Positions 46,001-57,889 of a stretch of DNA of 64,000 bases are shown here, piece after piece (positions within the stretch are counted from its first letter, which is position 1; every line of letters starts with the position of its first letter). The notes beneath the pieces are model-generated. The model searched no databases and was not told where the DNA came from. It saw nothing but the letters and a program-made list of their open reading frames with translations. The translations under genes were made by a program, and so were the position numbers. This stretch comes from Plectosphaerella cucumerina (Eukaryota; Ascomycota; Sordariomycetes; Glomerellales; Plectosphaerellaceae): the NCBI GenBank assembly GCA_020746995.1, contig JAGPXD010000002.1, positions 1,674,001-1,738,000 on the forward strand, written 5' to 3'.

Positions 46001-49000
46001 CTTGGGTGCCTTTGGTTCCTTATCTTTGGCGCGTCTGCGGTTCTTCCGGCCGTCTGGCTTCTCCGGTCCGACCTCTCCTCCCTTAGCGGAGCGGCGCCCA
46101 GGTGTACCGGCCGGCGTTGCGTTGTCCGAGTCAGTGGGAGGCTGTTCGTATCCCCATGTCGGTGCGGCAGCGCGACGAGGCCGGCGCCTCTCGCCGTTTT
46201 CTCCCGTCTCTGGGTTCTCTTCGTTCTCGTTCTCGGCGTTTCCGAGCTCTGACACCAACGCACTAGACCGCGTCTTGGCCCTGCCGCCCTTCTTCTTCCT
46301 CTTGGGTTGCTTCTTAAGCTTCTCCTTGAGGTTCAGCTCCTTCTTCATCAAGTAGTAGTACTGGATGCACGTCTTGAAGTCGCGGTTCTCAATGTTCTCC
46401 GCGATGACGCCCCACTGCTTGATGGACTCGAGGTAGCCCTTCTCGAAGCGCTCGGCCTCTTGCTCGCTGAAGTTGTTGATGGGCGGCAGCAGATGCCATG
46501 TCGACGCGATCTGCTCCACGGACACGAGGCCGCTCGAGTCCACAAAGGCCTCGTTGTCGCGGTCCGTCTTGTTCCAGTACATATCGGGCGGGATGGCCTC
46601 CTTCTCGCTGCGGAAGCGGTCTTGCTGGGCCCGCAGCTCCCTCTCCTTGCGCTCTTCCTCTTCTCTCTTAGACTCTTGGAGGATGCGTTCCAGGTCCCTC
46701 TCACTAGCATAACGACGACCTGTTCCGCGCCCTTCTGGCTTGGGCTCTGGGGGCGGAGGAGCAACGACCGTTGTATCAGGAGGAGGAGGGTTGCTAACAA
46801 ACTTCTCCCGGCTTCTAGCGGCAGCAGGATCGCTGGACAACGTGAACTGCAGGTACTTGGAGTAGTTGTCGGCATACTCCTGGCGGACAATGCCCTGCTC
46901 ACCAGCTTTGATTAGATGCACCCGATCAAGCTCTTTCGAGATGAAGTCGTCGATCATGGGGTCTGAATCCAGGGACTGCATGAAATCCTTGTCGTTGTTC
47001 CAGGTGAGCACGTCGAACTTTGGCATGGAATGCGGGGACGGTGTCGCTACATCGCGAACCAGATCGAGGATCATGGGGTCGAATTCATCCGATTCGGTCG
47101 TTGTGGCATCCTCATCGTCTTCCACTTGAGAAGGTGTTGTCGGAAGTGTCTTGTCGTGTTCGATTGTCTCGATCGGCTCGCCGGGAGGGTACATGAGCAG
47201 GGGTTTGTCGTTCTTCTCAAAAGTCTTCTCGGGCTCGGGCTGTGGTGCGACCTCAGCATCGGGCTTGCTTGCTTCTTCGGCATCCTGCATGGGAATATCG
47301 CTTTTCTCGGGCGGCTCGGTCGGGGGCGCCGCAGGCACATCGGGCAATACAGGCGGCACGTCGTCCATATCCACATCCTCCATCTTAGGTTGAGGCTGCA
47401 GAACTTCGGGCGCTTCAGGGGCCTCTGTTTCGATCTCGGTTGAGGGAGCTTCGGGGATAACGGCCTTGTCCGTCTCCTCGACCAAGACGGGTGCTGGCAT
47501 CTTCGGTGAGTCGGTGACCTTCTCAACAGGAAGAGTCTCGGGCTCCTCGGGAGGAGGGAGTTCCTTCGGTGCTGATCCCATCATCTCCACCAGCCCTTCA
47601 GGCTCCGAAACCAGTCTGACCATGGCTTCGTGTGATACTCTGGCGTACTGGGCGACAATGCGATCTGGCGTGTCATCGGCCACTGATTCAAGCTGCTGCA
47701 GGGCAGCCTCCTTTTTGGCGATCTCTGTGGCGATGTATTCCCCATAGTCTTCATCGTCGTCACTCTCGGAAGGCTCGTCGGATGAGGTGGCTTGCAGGTC
47801 GCGGGGTGGTAAGGAGAAGCGAATGATGGGCACTCTGAGGATGCTCTTCCGCGGGGCGGCCACGGGAACCGGCGAGGCCGGCGCGGCTGGTGCTATGGAG
47901 GGTGGCTCAACAGCAGGGGTAGGGGTAGGCTTGGCGGCCCTGTCGGCGGTATCCATGACAGAGCCATAAGACGGCCGGCGCGCAGTGTCCCTGTAGGGTT
48001 GGTGGTCCGATGCGGAGGGGCGGAAGAAGTCTCGCCTGTTGTTCCTGTACTGATGGTCCCTCTCGAATGCGTCGCGAGAAGGCTGGTCGTCTTCATCCTC
48101 GGGAATCTCGCCCGGCTCGGGCGCGTTGTACCCGCGCATCTGGGAATCCGGCGATGCCATCCGGCTATCGGATCTGGCGCCACTGCTACGGGGCCGTCTG
48201 TCGTAGTCGGAAAAGTCGGTGCGGCCGTTTTCGCCTTGGAAATCAAAGGGCCGCGGTTGCTGCGCAAAGCTCTGAGACCTCATGACCTTGGGAGACTCGG
48301 ATTCTCTCTTTCCGGCCAGGGCAGGGTTGATCCATTGCTTGCTCGAAGGCCTCTGTGGCTTCTGCTGTTGCTGAGATCGAGGGCCTAGTGGGATCGATGG
48401 ATTGCCGTCGCTGGAGGGCAACTTGGATCCCTGTGAGTCTCCTTGGCCAGGATGTCCTGACGAGGTTGGTCGATCCGCGTTGAATGCTCTGGGGCCTGTG
48501 GGTGGAGGCTTGGCAGTGCCATTAGCAGCGGCGTCGCTTGGGCCTGTGTTCCTGGACGGGACAGAGCCGAACGCTGGTGCGGATGGAGCGATGGGCGGTG
48601 GGGAGACGTCCTTGGTGTTTATAGGCGAGGGTGCCTGCGACGAGGCAGCTCGCTCCATCTTGGCCCTGAAGAGCTCCCGGGGCGGTTCGCGATCATGAGG
48701 ATCGGGTCGTGCGTCACGTTCAGGCCATCTCTCTCCGCGATCAGGGCGGTCACCGCGGTCCCGGTCATCTCGACCCCAGCGGCCCTCCTGAGACCGAGCG
48801 CGCGGGAAGCGATCGCGATCGTCGTAGTATCCTCCACCGCCTGGGCCACCGCCTCGTCCTCGGCCTCGATCCCATCCACGACCACCACGACCGCCGCGGA
48901 ATCCACCTCGGAATCCAAAAGGCGCGTCCGAGTTTGACGAGCCAGCTGACGGCGGGCCACCGTCTCGAGAGCCCCTTCTGGAGCGGTCGGGGTCGACAGC

Positions 49001-49627
49001 TAGCGGCGGGTCGCGGTCGCGGAAGTCTCGCATGGGAGGAGGCGGAGATCGGCCTCGGCCAGGTGAAGGGCGTCTGCCGCGGAATCCGTCTCGTGGTTCG
49101 CGGTTATCACGCCATTCGCGTTCTCTCTCCCGGCTCCGATCGTCTCGATAGATGGTGTCCCTGCGGTCGCGGAAGTCGTCGCGTTCCCATCCTCGATCCC
49201 CCCGGAAGTCCATGTCGCGTTGTCTCTCTCTGCTGGCGTCACGAGGCCACGCGCGACCTCTTCCTCTCCCGCGTCCCCTGTAGTCGCCAGAATGGCCACC
49301 ACCTCGGGGTCCGCTGGGAGCATCTATCAGCGCCTTGGGCCCGCGCGGGGGCTCTCTGGTGAGGTCGCCACGAAAGGCATCTCTGTTGTTTTGGTAGGCG
49401 GACACGTTTGATCTCGCTTCGACGGACGAGCGGCGTCGGTCATTGTCGCCGCCATACTGGGAGTTTCGTTCGTAGCGATCGGGAGAACGATCGCGTGGCG
49501 AACGAGACCGGCGCTCCCCGTCGTACCGAGACGACGAGTACCTCGAAGTCCTGTCGAGCACGTAAGCGTCAGACCGATGCCGTGCGAGAAGGCTGGGTGG
49601 CCTTGGATGTGATTGTCCGTTCCTCAT
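42989..49627 (-). CDS. SNT1: SNT1-like SANT-domain co-repressor (Set3-complex type)
   Basis: One uninterrupted frame of 2,212 residues. The N-terminal 330 residues are rich in RS/RD and RGG-type repeats. The region around residues 700-900 is acidic. A first SANT/Myb domain (about 1035-1095) includes PPINNFSEQEAERFEKGYL and CIQYYYLMKKELNLKEKLKK. A second (about 1342-1395) includes YWSVSETDVFPGLLRAFGSDW and VKNYYVRQ. Paired SANT domains of this kind mark the NCoR/SMRT-like SNT1 subunit that holds histone deacetylases in the Set3 complex. The C-terminal third is Pro/Gln-rich with an ESLRQ/DSLRQ pentapeptide array (about 1650-1693) and a polyglutamine tract near 2170-2190. A 5'-leader intron is possible (GTGAGT on the minus strand at 49720-49715). 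Confidence 0.88.
43058..43134 (-). repeat. CAG/CTG microsatellite encoding polyglutamine
   Basis: Trinucleotide repeats near the 3' end of the SNT1-like gene encode a tract of about 25 residues, nearly all Gln, with a few Arg and Glu interruptions. Confidence 0.9.
44545..44680 (-). repeat. Coding 15-bp repeat (ESLRQ / DSLRQ / DALRQ)
   Basis: About nine consecutive 15-bp units in the SNT1-like gene encode the pentapeptides ESLRQ, DSLRQ and DALRQ. Adjacent units are near-identical at the DNA level, which indicates slippage or recent expansion. Confidence 0.9.
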
Positions 49628-50892
49628 TCAGTCCGGCGATGCAGAAAGAATACAGTTGAGGAGGATGGTACTGGTATTGATGCGGCGATGATGGTTTGGA
49701 AGTATTTCTCGGTACTCACATGGCACAAGGGCGGGCGTCAGGCCGCTAAGAGCCTGCAGGGCCAGCTCAATCGCATCCGCAATGGCACCTTCCGAGACGT
49801 TTCCGTGCGTCTCCTAATCGAAAATATTGACTCGGCGTCTATTGGCGCGCAGTGGCTGTCGCGTGCCGGCGTCGACAGGAGTCGATGATCGGGCAACAGG
49901 AAGGCGGCAATGGGGGATGGAAGGACGCGGAGGGAGGGGCGGCCCAAGGTTGAGGCGGCGCGCCAAGGTTTCTTTGAAGGCGTAAACGGAAATAGCGTCG
50001 TCGATTCTCTGTCTGTGATCTCGATGTTTCGGTTCTTTCGTGTGAGCTCGCGTCGAGGGTTTGCGTGCGCGAGCCGTCGTGGACGGGGCAATCGTTTGAT
50101 GGTGAATGGTGTTTCCAGGTCGGATCGATGGATGGATGTCTGAGCAAAAGCCCGTCGGACGTGGTGCCCACACACTCAACTCACCCCCAGTCCGTCGAAC
50201 GGGAGAGACAAGGACCTCAGCCTGAACGGTCATTGGACGGCACAAGCCAAGGCGAGGCAGCCAGGCACTTTGCCGTTCAGGCCGTCCTGGGATTGGGCCG
50301 AGGAGCGGGACCAGGCCTCGAGATTAGCGGGCCAGTAGGGGGGCCACTCTGCAAAAAGCATTCGCCAGGGGGCCCGTGGCACTCCCAAACAGGGCTTGGC
50401 GCACCCCACCCGCCCACCTGCGGCGCTAGGCCCGTTCTCGTCGGGTGTTTAATCCCTGGTGGGCGGCACCTGGCGTCGATGTGCGCTGCCGTGCTAGTGC
50501 TTGCGCCAGCGAGGCAGATGCGCTGTTACAGTGCGATGTTGTGCCGGGTCTGGAGGACCTGATGGGACCCCGAGATTCTTAGTCACGATTCTCGATGGAG
50601 ACGACCAGTCGCAAACCGCCGCCGCCGACTGTACTCACAGCCGACTGTGGATGCAGGATTTTCAGAGATGTTCTGACTGTAGCTGCCTTCTTGAACCCGA
50701 GAAATTCGAAACAAACCTCTTCAGTTCCTCGAGGACCCTTATTCTGAGCACGTCAGACAGCAAACCGATCCCCAACGTTTCTCGGCCGAGTCCTGCGTCT
50801 CACTCGCACACCACTGCCAACCGCGTGGCCCAGAAATAAAAAGTGCACTGACCATTCCTCACTAACAGCCACGAACGACCAACCACAAGGTC
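49628..50892. promoter_or_regulatory. Divergent promoter region SNT1 / deoxyhypusine synthase
   Basis: About 1.26 kb between divergent starts. No gene is supported; the open frames on both strands are low-complexity. The leader before 50893 is CA-rich. Confidence 0.45.
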
Positions 50893-52063
50893 ATGGACGC
50901 CTCAAACCTCCCACCGGCGGCCGCCACCGAGGCCGTCCTTGTCGTGTCTGAGGAGATGCCCGAGGATGCTCAGAAGGTTCAGGAACTCGACTTTGACGAG
51001 CTCGACGGTGATATCACCGCTGAGGACCTGTGCCGCGGCATGCGGTACATGGGGTTCCAGGCCACCAACCTCACAGAAGCCATCCGAATCATCAATGACA
51101 TGGTCAGACCCTCCGCCTTGGCGCTTTCCTGACCTCTCAGCTGACCAATGTCACAGAGGACATGGCGTGACCCAGAGACGGGTGAAAAGACCACCATCTT
51201 CCTAGGCTACACCTCCAACCTGATCTCCTCAGGTATGCGAGGCGTCTTCCGCTGGCTGGTCAAGCACAAGCACATCTCCGCCATCGTCACCACGGCAGGA
51301 GGTGTCGAGGAAGACTTCATCAAGTGCCTGGGCGACACGTACATGTCGTCATTCAGCGCCAACGGCACCGACTTGCGCAAGAAGGGCCTCAACCGCATCG
51401 GAAACCTCGTCGTGCCCAACTCCAACTACCGCGAGTTCGAGGACTGGGTTGTCCCCATCTTTGACAAGATGCTGGAGGAGCAGGAGGCTAGCAAGGGTAC
51501 TGACGATGAGGTCAACTGGACGCCCTCCAAGATGATCAACCGTCTCGGCAAGGAGATCAACGATGAGCGCTCCGTCTACTACTGGGCCTGGAAGAATGAC
51601 ATCCCCGTCTTCTGCCCCGCCCTGACCGACGGCAGTCTCGGCGATATGCTGTACTTCCACACTTTCAAGGCGTCGCCGAAGCAACTCAAGTGCGACATTG
51701 TCGAGGACATTCGCAAGATCAACACCATGTCCGTGCGGGCCAAGCGGGCCGGTATGATCATCCTGGGTGGCGGCGTCGTCAAGCACCACATTGCCAACGC
51801 CTGCCTGATGCGCAACGGTGCCGAGTCGGCCGTCTACATCAACACGGGCCAGGAGTTCGACGGTAGCGATGCTGGCGCCAGGCCAGACGAGGCTGTCTCG
51901 TGGGGCAAGATCAAGATTAATGCCGACGCTGTCAAGGTAAGTCGGCGCTCTCCGTGCCCGCATGTGGCATCTTCTTACTGTATCCCAGGTCTACGCCGAC
52001 GCCACTCTCGTTTTCCCGTTCATTGTCGCAAACACTTTTGCCAAGGACCGCAGGAAACCTTAG
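50893..52063 (+). CDS. DYS1: Deoxyhypusine synthase
   Basis: Three exons, 50893-51102, 51157-51936 and 51989-52063, with introns of 54 and 52 nt, encode 354 residues. The enzyme transfers the aminobutyl group of spermidine to one lysine of eIF5A, using NAD, the first step of hypusine formation in the cytosol. Family segments are intact: [50 protein letters not shown], the active-site lysine K279 in [13 protein letters not shown], and [25 protein letters not shown]. Length and ending ([11 protein letters not shown]) are normal. Both joins are phase 0. Confidence 0.97.
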
Positions 52064-52539
52064 ATATCACGTATCAAACGAAAAGAATTGATGACCGAGA
52101 CGAAGCCATACAAGTACCCCCTTGAATCTGCATCTGAAGCCGCCAGAGTTCAGTCATCGATCAAGTCAACACATGCCAGCTCATGCTCACGTCTTCTGTT
52201 TGTCTACCAGTGGCATGTCGGAAGTCTGGTTGATTCTGCTACCCTTGTCTCAAGCCTCCCAGTGAAGGTGCCCGCCGGCCAACTTGCCTATGGCGTACCT
52301 AATCAAGCGGAAGACCTATCAACGTCTGCAGAGCTTCATCCTGGGCTCACTCCCAATCTTCCTGAGAATCAGCCAATTTTGTCCATGCCTTGTCGCTCGT
52401 ATCACTGAGCTCAAGCTATGCCTCACAGCCCAAGACAACCAGATGCAACCTTGTCGTTGGTGGGCTCGTCATCGAGGACCCCAGGGCAATGTCGTCAGTA
52501 TTGACAGTCTCGCCCAGGGTACCAATGAGACGCTTGCAC
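52064..52539. other. Convergent intergenic region
   Basis: This holds the 3' flanks of deoxyhypusine synthase and the next, leftward gene. I see no coding sequence. Confidence 0.5.
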
Positions 52540-53622
52540 TTAAACGATGATCCAGTCCTCGGTCTCGCTGTCGTCGTTGCCGTTGCCGGCATTGTCATTG
52601 ACATCGTCCTCAGTCTCGATGGAAGGATACACCGCGACCATGTCCTCGTCATCGGCCTGGGTGGAGAAGCCTCCGTCGCTCTTGTTTCCGTCCTCGGTGA
52701 TAGAACCCTCACCGCTGTTGTCGCCAGAAGAGTTGTTGCCAGAAAGCTCATTGATGGTGGTCTCGAGATCCATCTCCCAGTTTGGGCCGATTTCCTTCAG
52801 CACCTCGGATACCTTGAGCACAAGTCTGGCGTCGTTGACGGCCTTCTGGATGTACTGGGCCCTGCCAATGTACTGCGGCCATGTTGAATTAGTAAATGTC
52901 CCCCTCAGCTTGCTCAGCAGGGCAGAAAATAGGGGTAACAGCACTCCAGGAACAATGACAACAGAAAACAAATGACTTCGAGTTGACGTACCCGGGCCTT
53001 ATTGAACTCGCGCTTGGCAGCCTTGATTCGGGCATCGATGCGCTCGTCCCAGATGTTGTTGAGCATAGTCTGAACGGTGTCATTGTTCATGGCGGCGACC
53101 TCCTGCTTCAGACTCTCAAGCACATTCTAAAGGCCTTTGAGCTTAAGAGGAGTCACCTCCATCTCTCGGACGATCGCCATGGGGTTGGCAATGGTGTCCT
53201 GGTATCCGTAAACGGCGCTGACATCTCCGGTGGCGATCATGCAGACCTCTTTGACAGTCTTGCGGTCCATGACGAGAGGGGAAGCACGGAGGTCTCTGAC
53301 GACGCCTGCTGTGAGGAGATCGACGGCAATCTTCTTCGCCGGGTTGTCGAAGGAGTCGGAGGAGTAGGGGCGCTTAGGCCTCGTGTTCTCGGGAGCATTG
53401 AGCTCCTTGGAGGTGTCTTCATCCTCCTGGTCCTTTGCGACAGCCATCTGGGCGGCGACCGTTGAGTGCTCTGAGAAGGGAACCGTGGCTAAAAGAAAGT
53501 CAGTCGGCGGGCTCTTATGCTTTTATTCCAATCCAAACACCTGGGCCTAACTTACGGACCCTCTCCTGGGTAGAGCGACGGGGGCTGGAGGCCGGCATCG
53601 TGGGAGACTTCTTCGGAGGCAT
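52540..53622 (-). CDS. Unrecognised acidic-tailed protein with an in-frame stop or hidden intron
   Basis: I do not recognise this family. Exon 1 is 53622-53556 (MPPKKSPTMPASSPRR...), joined across a 67-nt intron to an exon starting at 53488. That frame meets TAG at 53129-53127, yet the same frame continues with good coding character (VLESLKQEVAAMNNDTVQTM, WDERIDARIKAAKREFNKAR). It then splices across a 119-nt intron (52991-52873) to a last exon ending at 52540 with a long Asp/Glu/Asn-rich tail. Either the protein ends at the TAG, the TAG is a mutation, or it is the acceptor of an in-frame 96-nt intron (GTCAGC...TTTAG, 53222-53127). I favour the last, giving one helical, acidic-tailed protein. 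No domain or function is assigned. Confidence 0.5.
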
Positions 53623-54192
53623 CGCTGTAAGTCCGGGTACCTCTTCGTGCACAAGGAGAGCTTGAAAAGTTTGGTGGGAGAAGCGCTGGGGGAAAAGCAG
53701 CGACGACGTTGTCAGAAGAATGAGGAGGAGTAAAGCGCAAAGCCTGCGGCAGGACGAAAGAGTCTGTAAGGGGAAGTATTGTCGCCTGAACAGGGGGGAA
53801 AGCAGCGACGACGTTGCCAGAAGAATGGGGGGCAGTAAAGCGCAAGGCCTGCGGTAAGACGAAAGAGCCTGCAAGGGGAAGTATTGTCGCCTGAAAAAGG
53901 GGGAAAAGCAGCGACGACTTTGCCAGAAGAATGAGAAGCAGTAAAGCGCAAAGCCTGCGGCAGGACGAAAGAGCCTGCAAAGGGGAGATAGTGTCGCCTG
54001 AAAACGAAGGCGTTGAGCGCTTCCAAGTGGTGCGCAAGAAGCCCTAACGGCAAGGGCCGAGACGCGTACACCTCTCTCAGTCACCGCAATCACGTTAAAT
54101 CTTCTTGGTGAAGCAGGAAGTGCATTTGCTATGTGGCATGCTATGGTGGTCAAGGCGCCCCGATAAGTGGTGCACCCTCATGTGCCCGCGAC
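53623..54192. other. Repeat-rich intergenic region
   Basis: This is the upstream flank of the unrecognised gene at 52540-53622. Most of it is the tandem repeat listed separately. Frames read through the repeats are artefacts of its 105-bp period. Confidence 0.6.
53689..54010. repeat. Tandem repeat, three units of about 105 bp
   Basis: Units start near 53689, 53794 and 53900 and share AAAGCAGCGACGAC, GCCAGAAGAATG, GTAAAGCGCAA and GACGAAAGAG. The period is 105-106 bp. Copies differ by scattered substitutions and short indels. Confidence 0.88.
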
Positions 54193-55014
54193 TTAATAAG
54201 GTGCCCAACGTGCTCTTCGGGCCCTTCTAGAGGATGAGAGCGCACCCAGAGTCTTCCCGTCCTTCTGAATAGAAAAATGAAACTCCTGCGTCTGCTTCTC
54301 TATGCCGAGGATGTCGGAGAGTGTGTAGTTTCGGGACATGTGCTTGCTGTGATAGTCCACCTTGGGTCTCATTGCCGACTTTTTCATGAGCTCCAGCCAT
54401 TCAGAAGACGTGAAGCCCTTGGTGTTTGAGTAGTCGGCCATGAGGGTCAGGGCGCCACGGTCCACGACCTGCTGCTTTGTGTCGGGATTCTGCCAAAAGC
54501 TGCAGAGGTCCGACACTTCGCCTGTGGCCCTGCACACAGACTCCAGCTTCCAGACAAAACCGCTCTGCGAAACGAGCACGTCGATGTTGTCGCCCGAGTT
54601 GAAAAGTTTGTGTGCCGTGTCTTTCTTCATCTGCAGCACATCGGCAAGAACCGCCGTGATGTAGATTACGCCGTGCTCTGTGGCGAAAAGAGTTGGACTG
54701 TAGACCTCGCGGTCGAGAAACTTGAGCTCCTTCATCGTTTTCTGAGTCAAGTCGCTGGTGCTCATTTGAACGAGAGCAACAATGGTCAAATGTTCGAGAT
54801 TGTTCAGTGGCTCTAGTTGATAATTGAGAGACTCTGGTGATACCCATCTGGTGAAAGAGGGCGGAGGGCTTGCTGTCTGGGTGGTTTGCCTGTCGTACAC
54901 CTTGGAATCTTCTGAGGAAGATGAGTCCGCTGAAACGCTGCGGATTGGGCGTGCAGGCTGAGGGTATTGCTCGCCATAGCGGTCAAATCGAACGTCTTCC
55001 GGTGGGGTCGCCAT
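54193..55014 (-). CDS. Unrecognised protein, 273 residues
   Basis: A single-exon frame starts with the ATG at 55014 (context AAACATGGCG); the frame extends 18 codons upstream but lacks another ATG. The N-terminal 75 residues are polar and Ser-rich. Residues from about 80 to 260 look folded, with mixed hydrophobic and charged segments such as LEHLTIVALVQMSTSD, LFATEHGVIYITAVLADVL, GFVWKLESVCRATGEV and LTLMADYSNTKGFTSSEW. The C-terminus is basic. I recognise no domain, signal peptide or membrane segment. The gene is bounded by repeats downstream and a 660-bp divergent promoter upstream. It is probably a lineage-restricted gene. Confidence 0.65.
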   Translation of the reverse strand: MATPPEDVRFDRYGEQYPQPARPIRSVSADSSSSEDSKVYDRQTTQTASPPPSFTRWVSPESLNYQLEPLNNLEHLTIVALVQMSTSDLTQKTMKELKFLDREVYSPTLFATEHGVIYITAVLADVLQMKKDTAHKLFNSGDNIDVLVSQSGFVWKLESVCRATGEVSDLCSFWQNPDTKQQVVDRGALTLMADYSNTKGFTSSEWLELMKKSAMRPKVDYHSKHMSRNYTLSDILGIEKQTQEFHFSIQKDGKTLGALSSSRRARRARWAPY

Positions 55015-55674
55015 GTTTGAAGTGATATCCGAAAGGCTGTTTCGAGGTACTTCGTAACGTTGGTTCACAAGAGGCGATGTGATTTCTCGACGAAGGGAGT
55101 GGGAGTGGGAGTTTGGTGCCTTTTAAAGTGACTGTTGCTGCCTCGGTCGGCAAAAAGTCGTCCTTTAGGTTTCAAGCCACAACTGGTACTCAGTTTGAGG
55201 TGGAAGGCCTCAAAGCATGCTTCCAATGCAACCTACCCGCAACTGCTTGCGTGACCTAGGGGCAATGGCCCATGATTTTAGCGAGGAAGCCGCTGCATAG
55301 TCTTCTTGCGTGAGCTATTGGAACCATCTTCGGCAAAATTGACGGGGGCCTAGATACTCGAGGGAAGAGCAATTTTGATAACGGGAGACTTTTGGCAGTA
55401 ACAGCACGATCGGCAAGTTCTGAAAAGAATGTACAATAGCCAGTGACACAAGTAAGCTTTTAGACTGTCCGCCGTGCATTGGGGATGTTGGTTCGAATGG
55501 CGTGGAACACTTGAAGTCATCGTGAAGGTCCCACGTGATCTTATCGATAGCCTTGAACTCTTGGCGGGCATTTTCTGGAGCTAGCTACCCTCGGACTCAG
55601 GTACCATACACTGACGTCTCTACCATAGCAAGCTTCAAGGCGACCTCAACCAACTCCCCGCTGGAGCCGCCAAG
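55015..55674. promoter_or_regulatory. Divergent promoter region before CWC27
   Basis: About 660 bp between divergent starts. I see no gene and no specific site. Confidence 0.45.
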
Positions 55675-57330
55675 ATGTCGGCAATTTACAACCTCGAGCC
55701 GGCTCCCACGGCATCCGTGGTCATCTCCACCAACCTCGGCGATCTGAGTGTCGAGCTCTTCGCCAAACAGACACCCTTGACCTGCCGCAACTTCCTCCAG
55801 CTCGCCCTCGATGGCTACTACGACAACACAATCTTCCATCGCCTCATTCCTGGCTTCATCCTGCAGGGTGGCGATCCGACAGGCACCGGAAATGGAGGCG
55901 AATCAATCTACGACGGCGGCGCCTTCAGCGACGAGCTTGACCCGTGGCCGATGGACCAGCGCCACGGCCTCAACGCAGGGCCGACGGGCATCGGGTTCCG
56001 CGACGAGTTCCATTCGCGCCTCAAGTTCAATCGCCGCGGCCTGCTGGGCATGGCGAACGAGAGCAAGCCGGACACGAACGGCAGCCAGTTCTTCTTCACG
56101 CTCGACAAGTGCGAAGAGCTGACCAACAAGAACACCATGTTCGGCCGCATCGTGGGCGACACGATCTACAACCTGGCCAAGATGGGCGAGTCGGAGCTGG
56201 AAGCCGGCAGCGAAAGACCGACCTACGCCATCAAGATCTCGGGCATCGAGATTCTGGTCAACCCGTTCGAAGACATGAAGAAGAGGGAGCGTGTGGCCGC
56301 TCACACGACAACCACAACGTCTCTACCGGAGCGCAAGAAGAAGAGGAAAGGCGGGAAGCAGCTCCTAAGCTTCGGGGACGACGAGGGCGACGGAGATGTC
56401 CCTCCTGTGCCAAAGAAGAAGGCAAAGTTCGACACGAGAATCGCCATGGAGGTGGAGGAGGAAGAGCCAAAAGAGCCTAAGCCAAGGAAGAGGTCCAAGC
56501 CCAAGAGCCACGAAAACAGCGAAAAGCAACAGGAAAAGCCAGCGACGATTGCAACGTCGAGTAGAGACGACTCCCCACCAGCCAAAGCCGCCCTTCCGCC
56601 CGCAAAGGCCCCAGAAAAGGTCAAGCTTGAAATCACATCATCACCCGAACCGGACCTCCCAAGGCGGAAGACGGCCCTCGAAAAGACAAACGACGAAATC
56701 GCTGCCCTCAAGGCCTCTATGCGGCGGACATTCGATACGGCACGCGTCGAGACCACCAAGAAGAAGTCAGCGCTCGAGAACATGATCCCCGAAACATCCA
56801 TCCGAGGCCGCAAGCGCCGCCCAGGCGCCTCCTCAGCCAGCGCCGCGCCTACGAAAGAAGACCTCTCGGCGCTCAACCTCCTCAAAGCCTTCCAGACCCG
56901 TCTCGAGTCGGCCCGGCCCCAGCATGACCCCGCCGCCGCCCCAGAGGCTGGGAGTGGCACCGGGGACGCCAAGGCCGGCGACGGCGGCGCTGAGGACGAC
57001 GAGGCCCAGCTGTGCGACCTACACTTCATCGCAGGCTGCGAAAGCTGCCGCGCGTGGGGTGAGCAGGCGCAAGATGACAGCGATGACGACGGCTGGATGG
57101 GCGCGGCTCTTAGCTTCAAGGCCGACAGGCTGGGCAAGGACCTGCGGTTCCGCAAGGCTGCCGAGGACGACCTCGTCGTTATCGATCCCCTTGCGAAGGG
57201 CAAGTCGATCCAGGAGAAGCGCAAGGCCGACCGCGACGCGAGGTCGGGCAAGTCGGGTCGCGAATGGGACCAGGCGCGCAACGCGAAGATGGCACAGGCA
57301 TCGGCGCTGGCGGGACGGGGGGCGAAATAG
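55675..57330 (+). CDS. CWC27: Spliceosome-associated cyclophilin CWC27
   Basis: A single-exon gene of 551 residues. Residues 10-200 form a cyclophilin-type PPIase fold ([50 protein letters not shown]). The position that is Trp in active cyclophilins falls in [12 protein letters not shown], with Glu, as is usual for CWC27 and its low isomerase activity. The rest is a Lys/Glu-rich disordered tail with a conserved end ([36 protein letters not shown]). The protein joins the spliceosome around activation, partnered with CWC22 in other fungi. The start is the only sensible ATG. Confidence 0.94.
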   Translation: MSAIYNLEPAPTASVVISTNLGDLSVELFAKQTPLTCRNFLQLALDGYYDNTIFHRLIPGFILQGGDPTGTGNGGESIYDGGAFSDELDPWPMDQRHGLNAGPTGIGFRDEFHSRLKFNRRGLLGMANESKPDTNGSQFFFTLDKCEELTNKNTMFGRIVGDTIYNLAKMGESELEAGSERPTYAIKISGIEILVNPFEDMKKRERVAAHTTTTTSLPERKKKRKGGKQLLSFGDDEGDGDVPPVPKKKAKFDTRIAMEVEEEEPKEPKPRKRSKPKSHENSEKQQEKPATIATSSRDDSPPAKAALPPAKAPEKVKLEITSSPEPDLPRRKTALEKTNDEIAALKASMRRTFDTARVETTKKKSALENMIPETSIRGRKRRPGASSASAAPTKEDLSALNLLKAFQTRLESARPQHDPAAAPEAGSGTGDAKAGDGGAEDDEAQLCDLHFIAGCESCRAWGEQAQDDSDDDGWMGAALSFKADRLGKDLRFRKAAEDDLVVIDPLAKGKSIQEKRKADRDARSGKSGREWDQARNAKMAQASALAGRGAK

Positions 57331-57889
57331 GCCCCCACGGCCTTGTATGAGAAGATAGATGTGACAAAAGTCAAATGATACCCACGTCCTTTCCTTGACA
57401 TCCCGGAGAAGTAAACATCACATGATACGATTGAAAAAGATTGGTGTATCGTCATGTTGCGTCCACTACCTGTGCCCAATGTTGAGGGCCCTCGGGCGAG
57501 TCTACCTGCTGTTCCATACCCAGCTCTTGGCACCAGCCCCAGATGCTCCATTTTCACCAGATTCCGCCCGCCCCCGTGACCCATTTCCCCCATATCCATC
57601 AAAGTTCAGGAAAAGGAAGAAGGGAGAGGGCAGAGACAGAAAATCCATAGGGGAAGAAGGAGACGAAAAAGCAAATCAACGCCGCCAACCGCCGCCGCCG
57701 CCACCACCTGCTACTCTCGACGGCCCAGAGGACCGCCGGCAGAGAGAGTTGCAAACCAGGGATATCTCGAGAAGGAAAAAGCAAAAGACGAGGAACCGAG
57801 TAACCGATAAAAGAGAGGAAATCTCAGCGCTGCCTGCCACCATATTGTCGACGCGGACTCCGTGGGGAAGCGTCGGTGCCGAATCACTG
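57331..57889. other. Convergent intergenic region CWC27 / HSF1
   Basis: This holds the 3' flanks of two convergent genes. The purine-rich run at 57610-57790 is non-coding on both strands as far as I can see. Confidence 0.5.
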
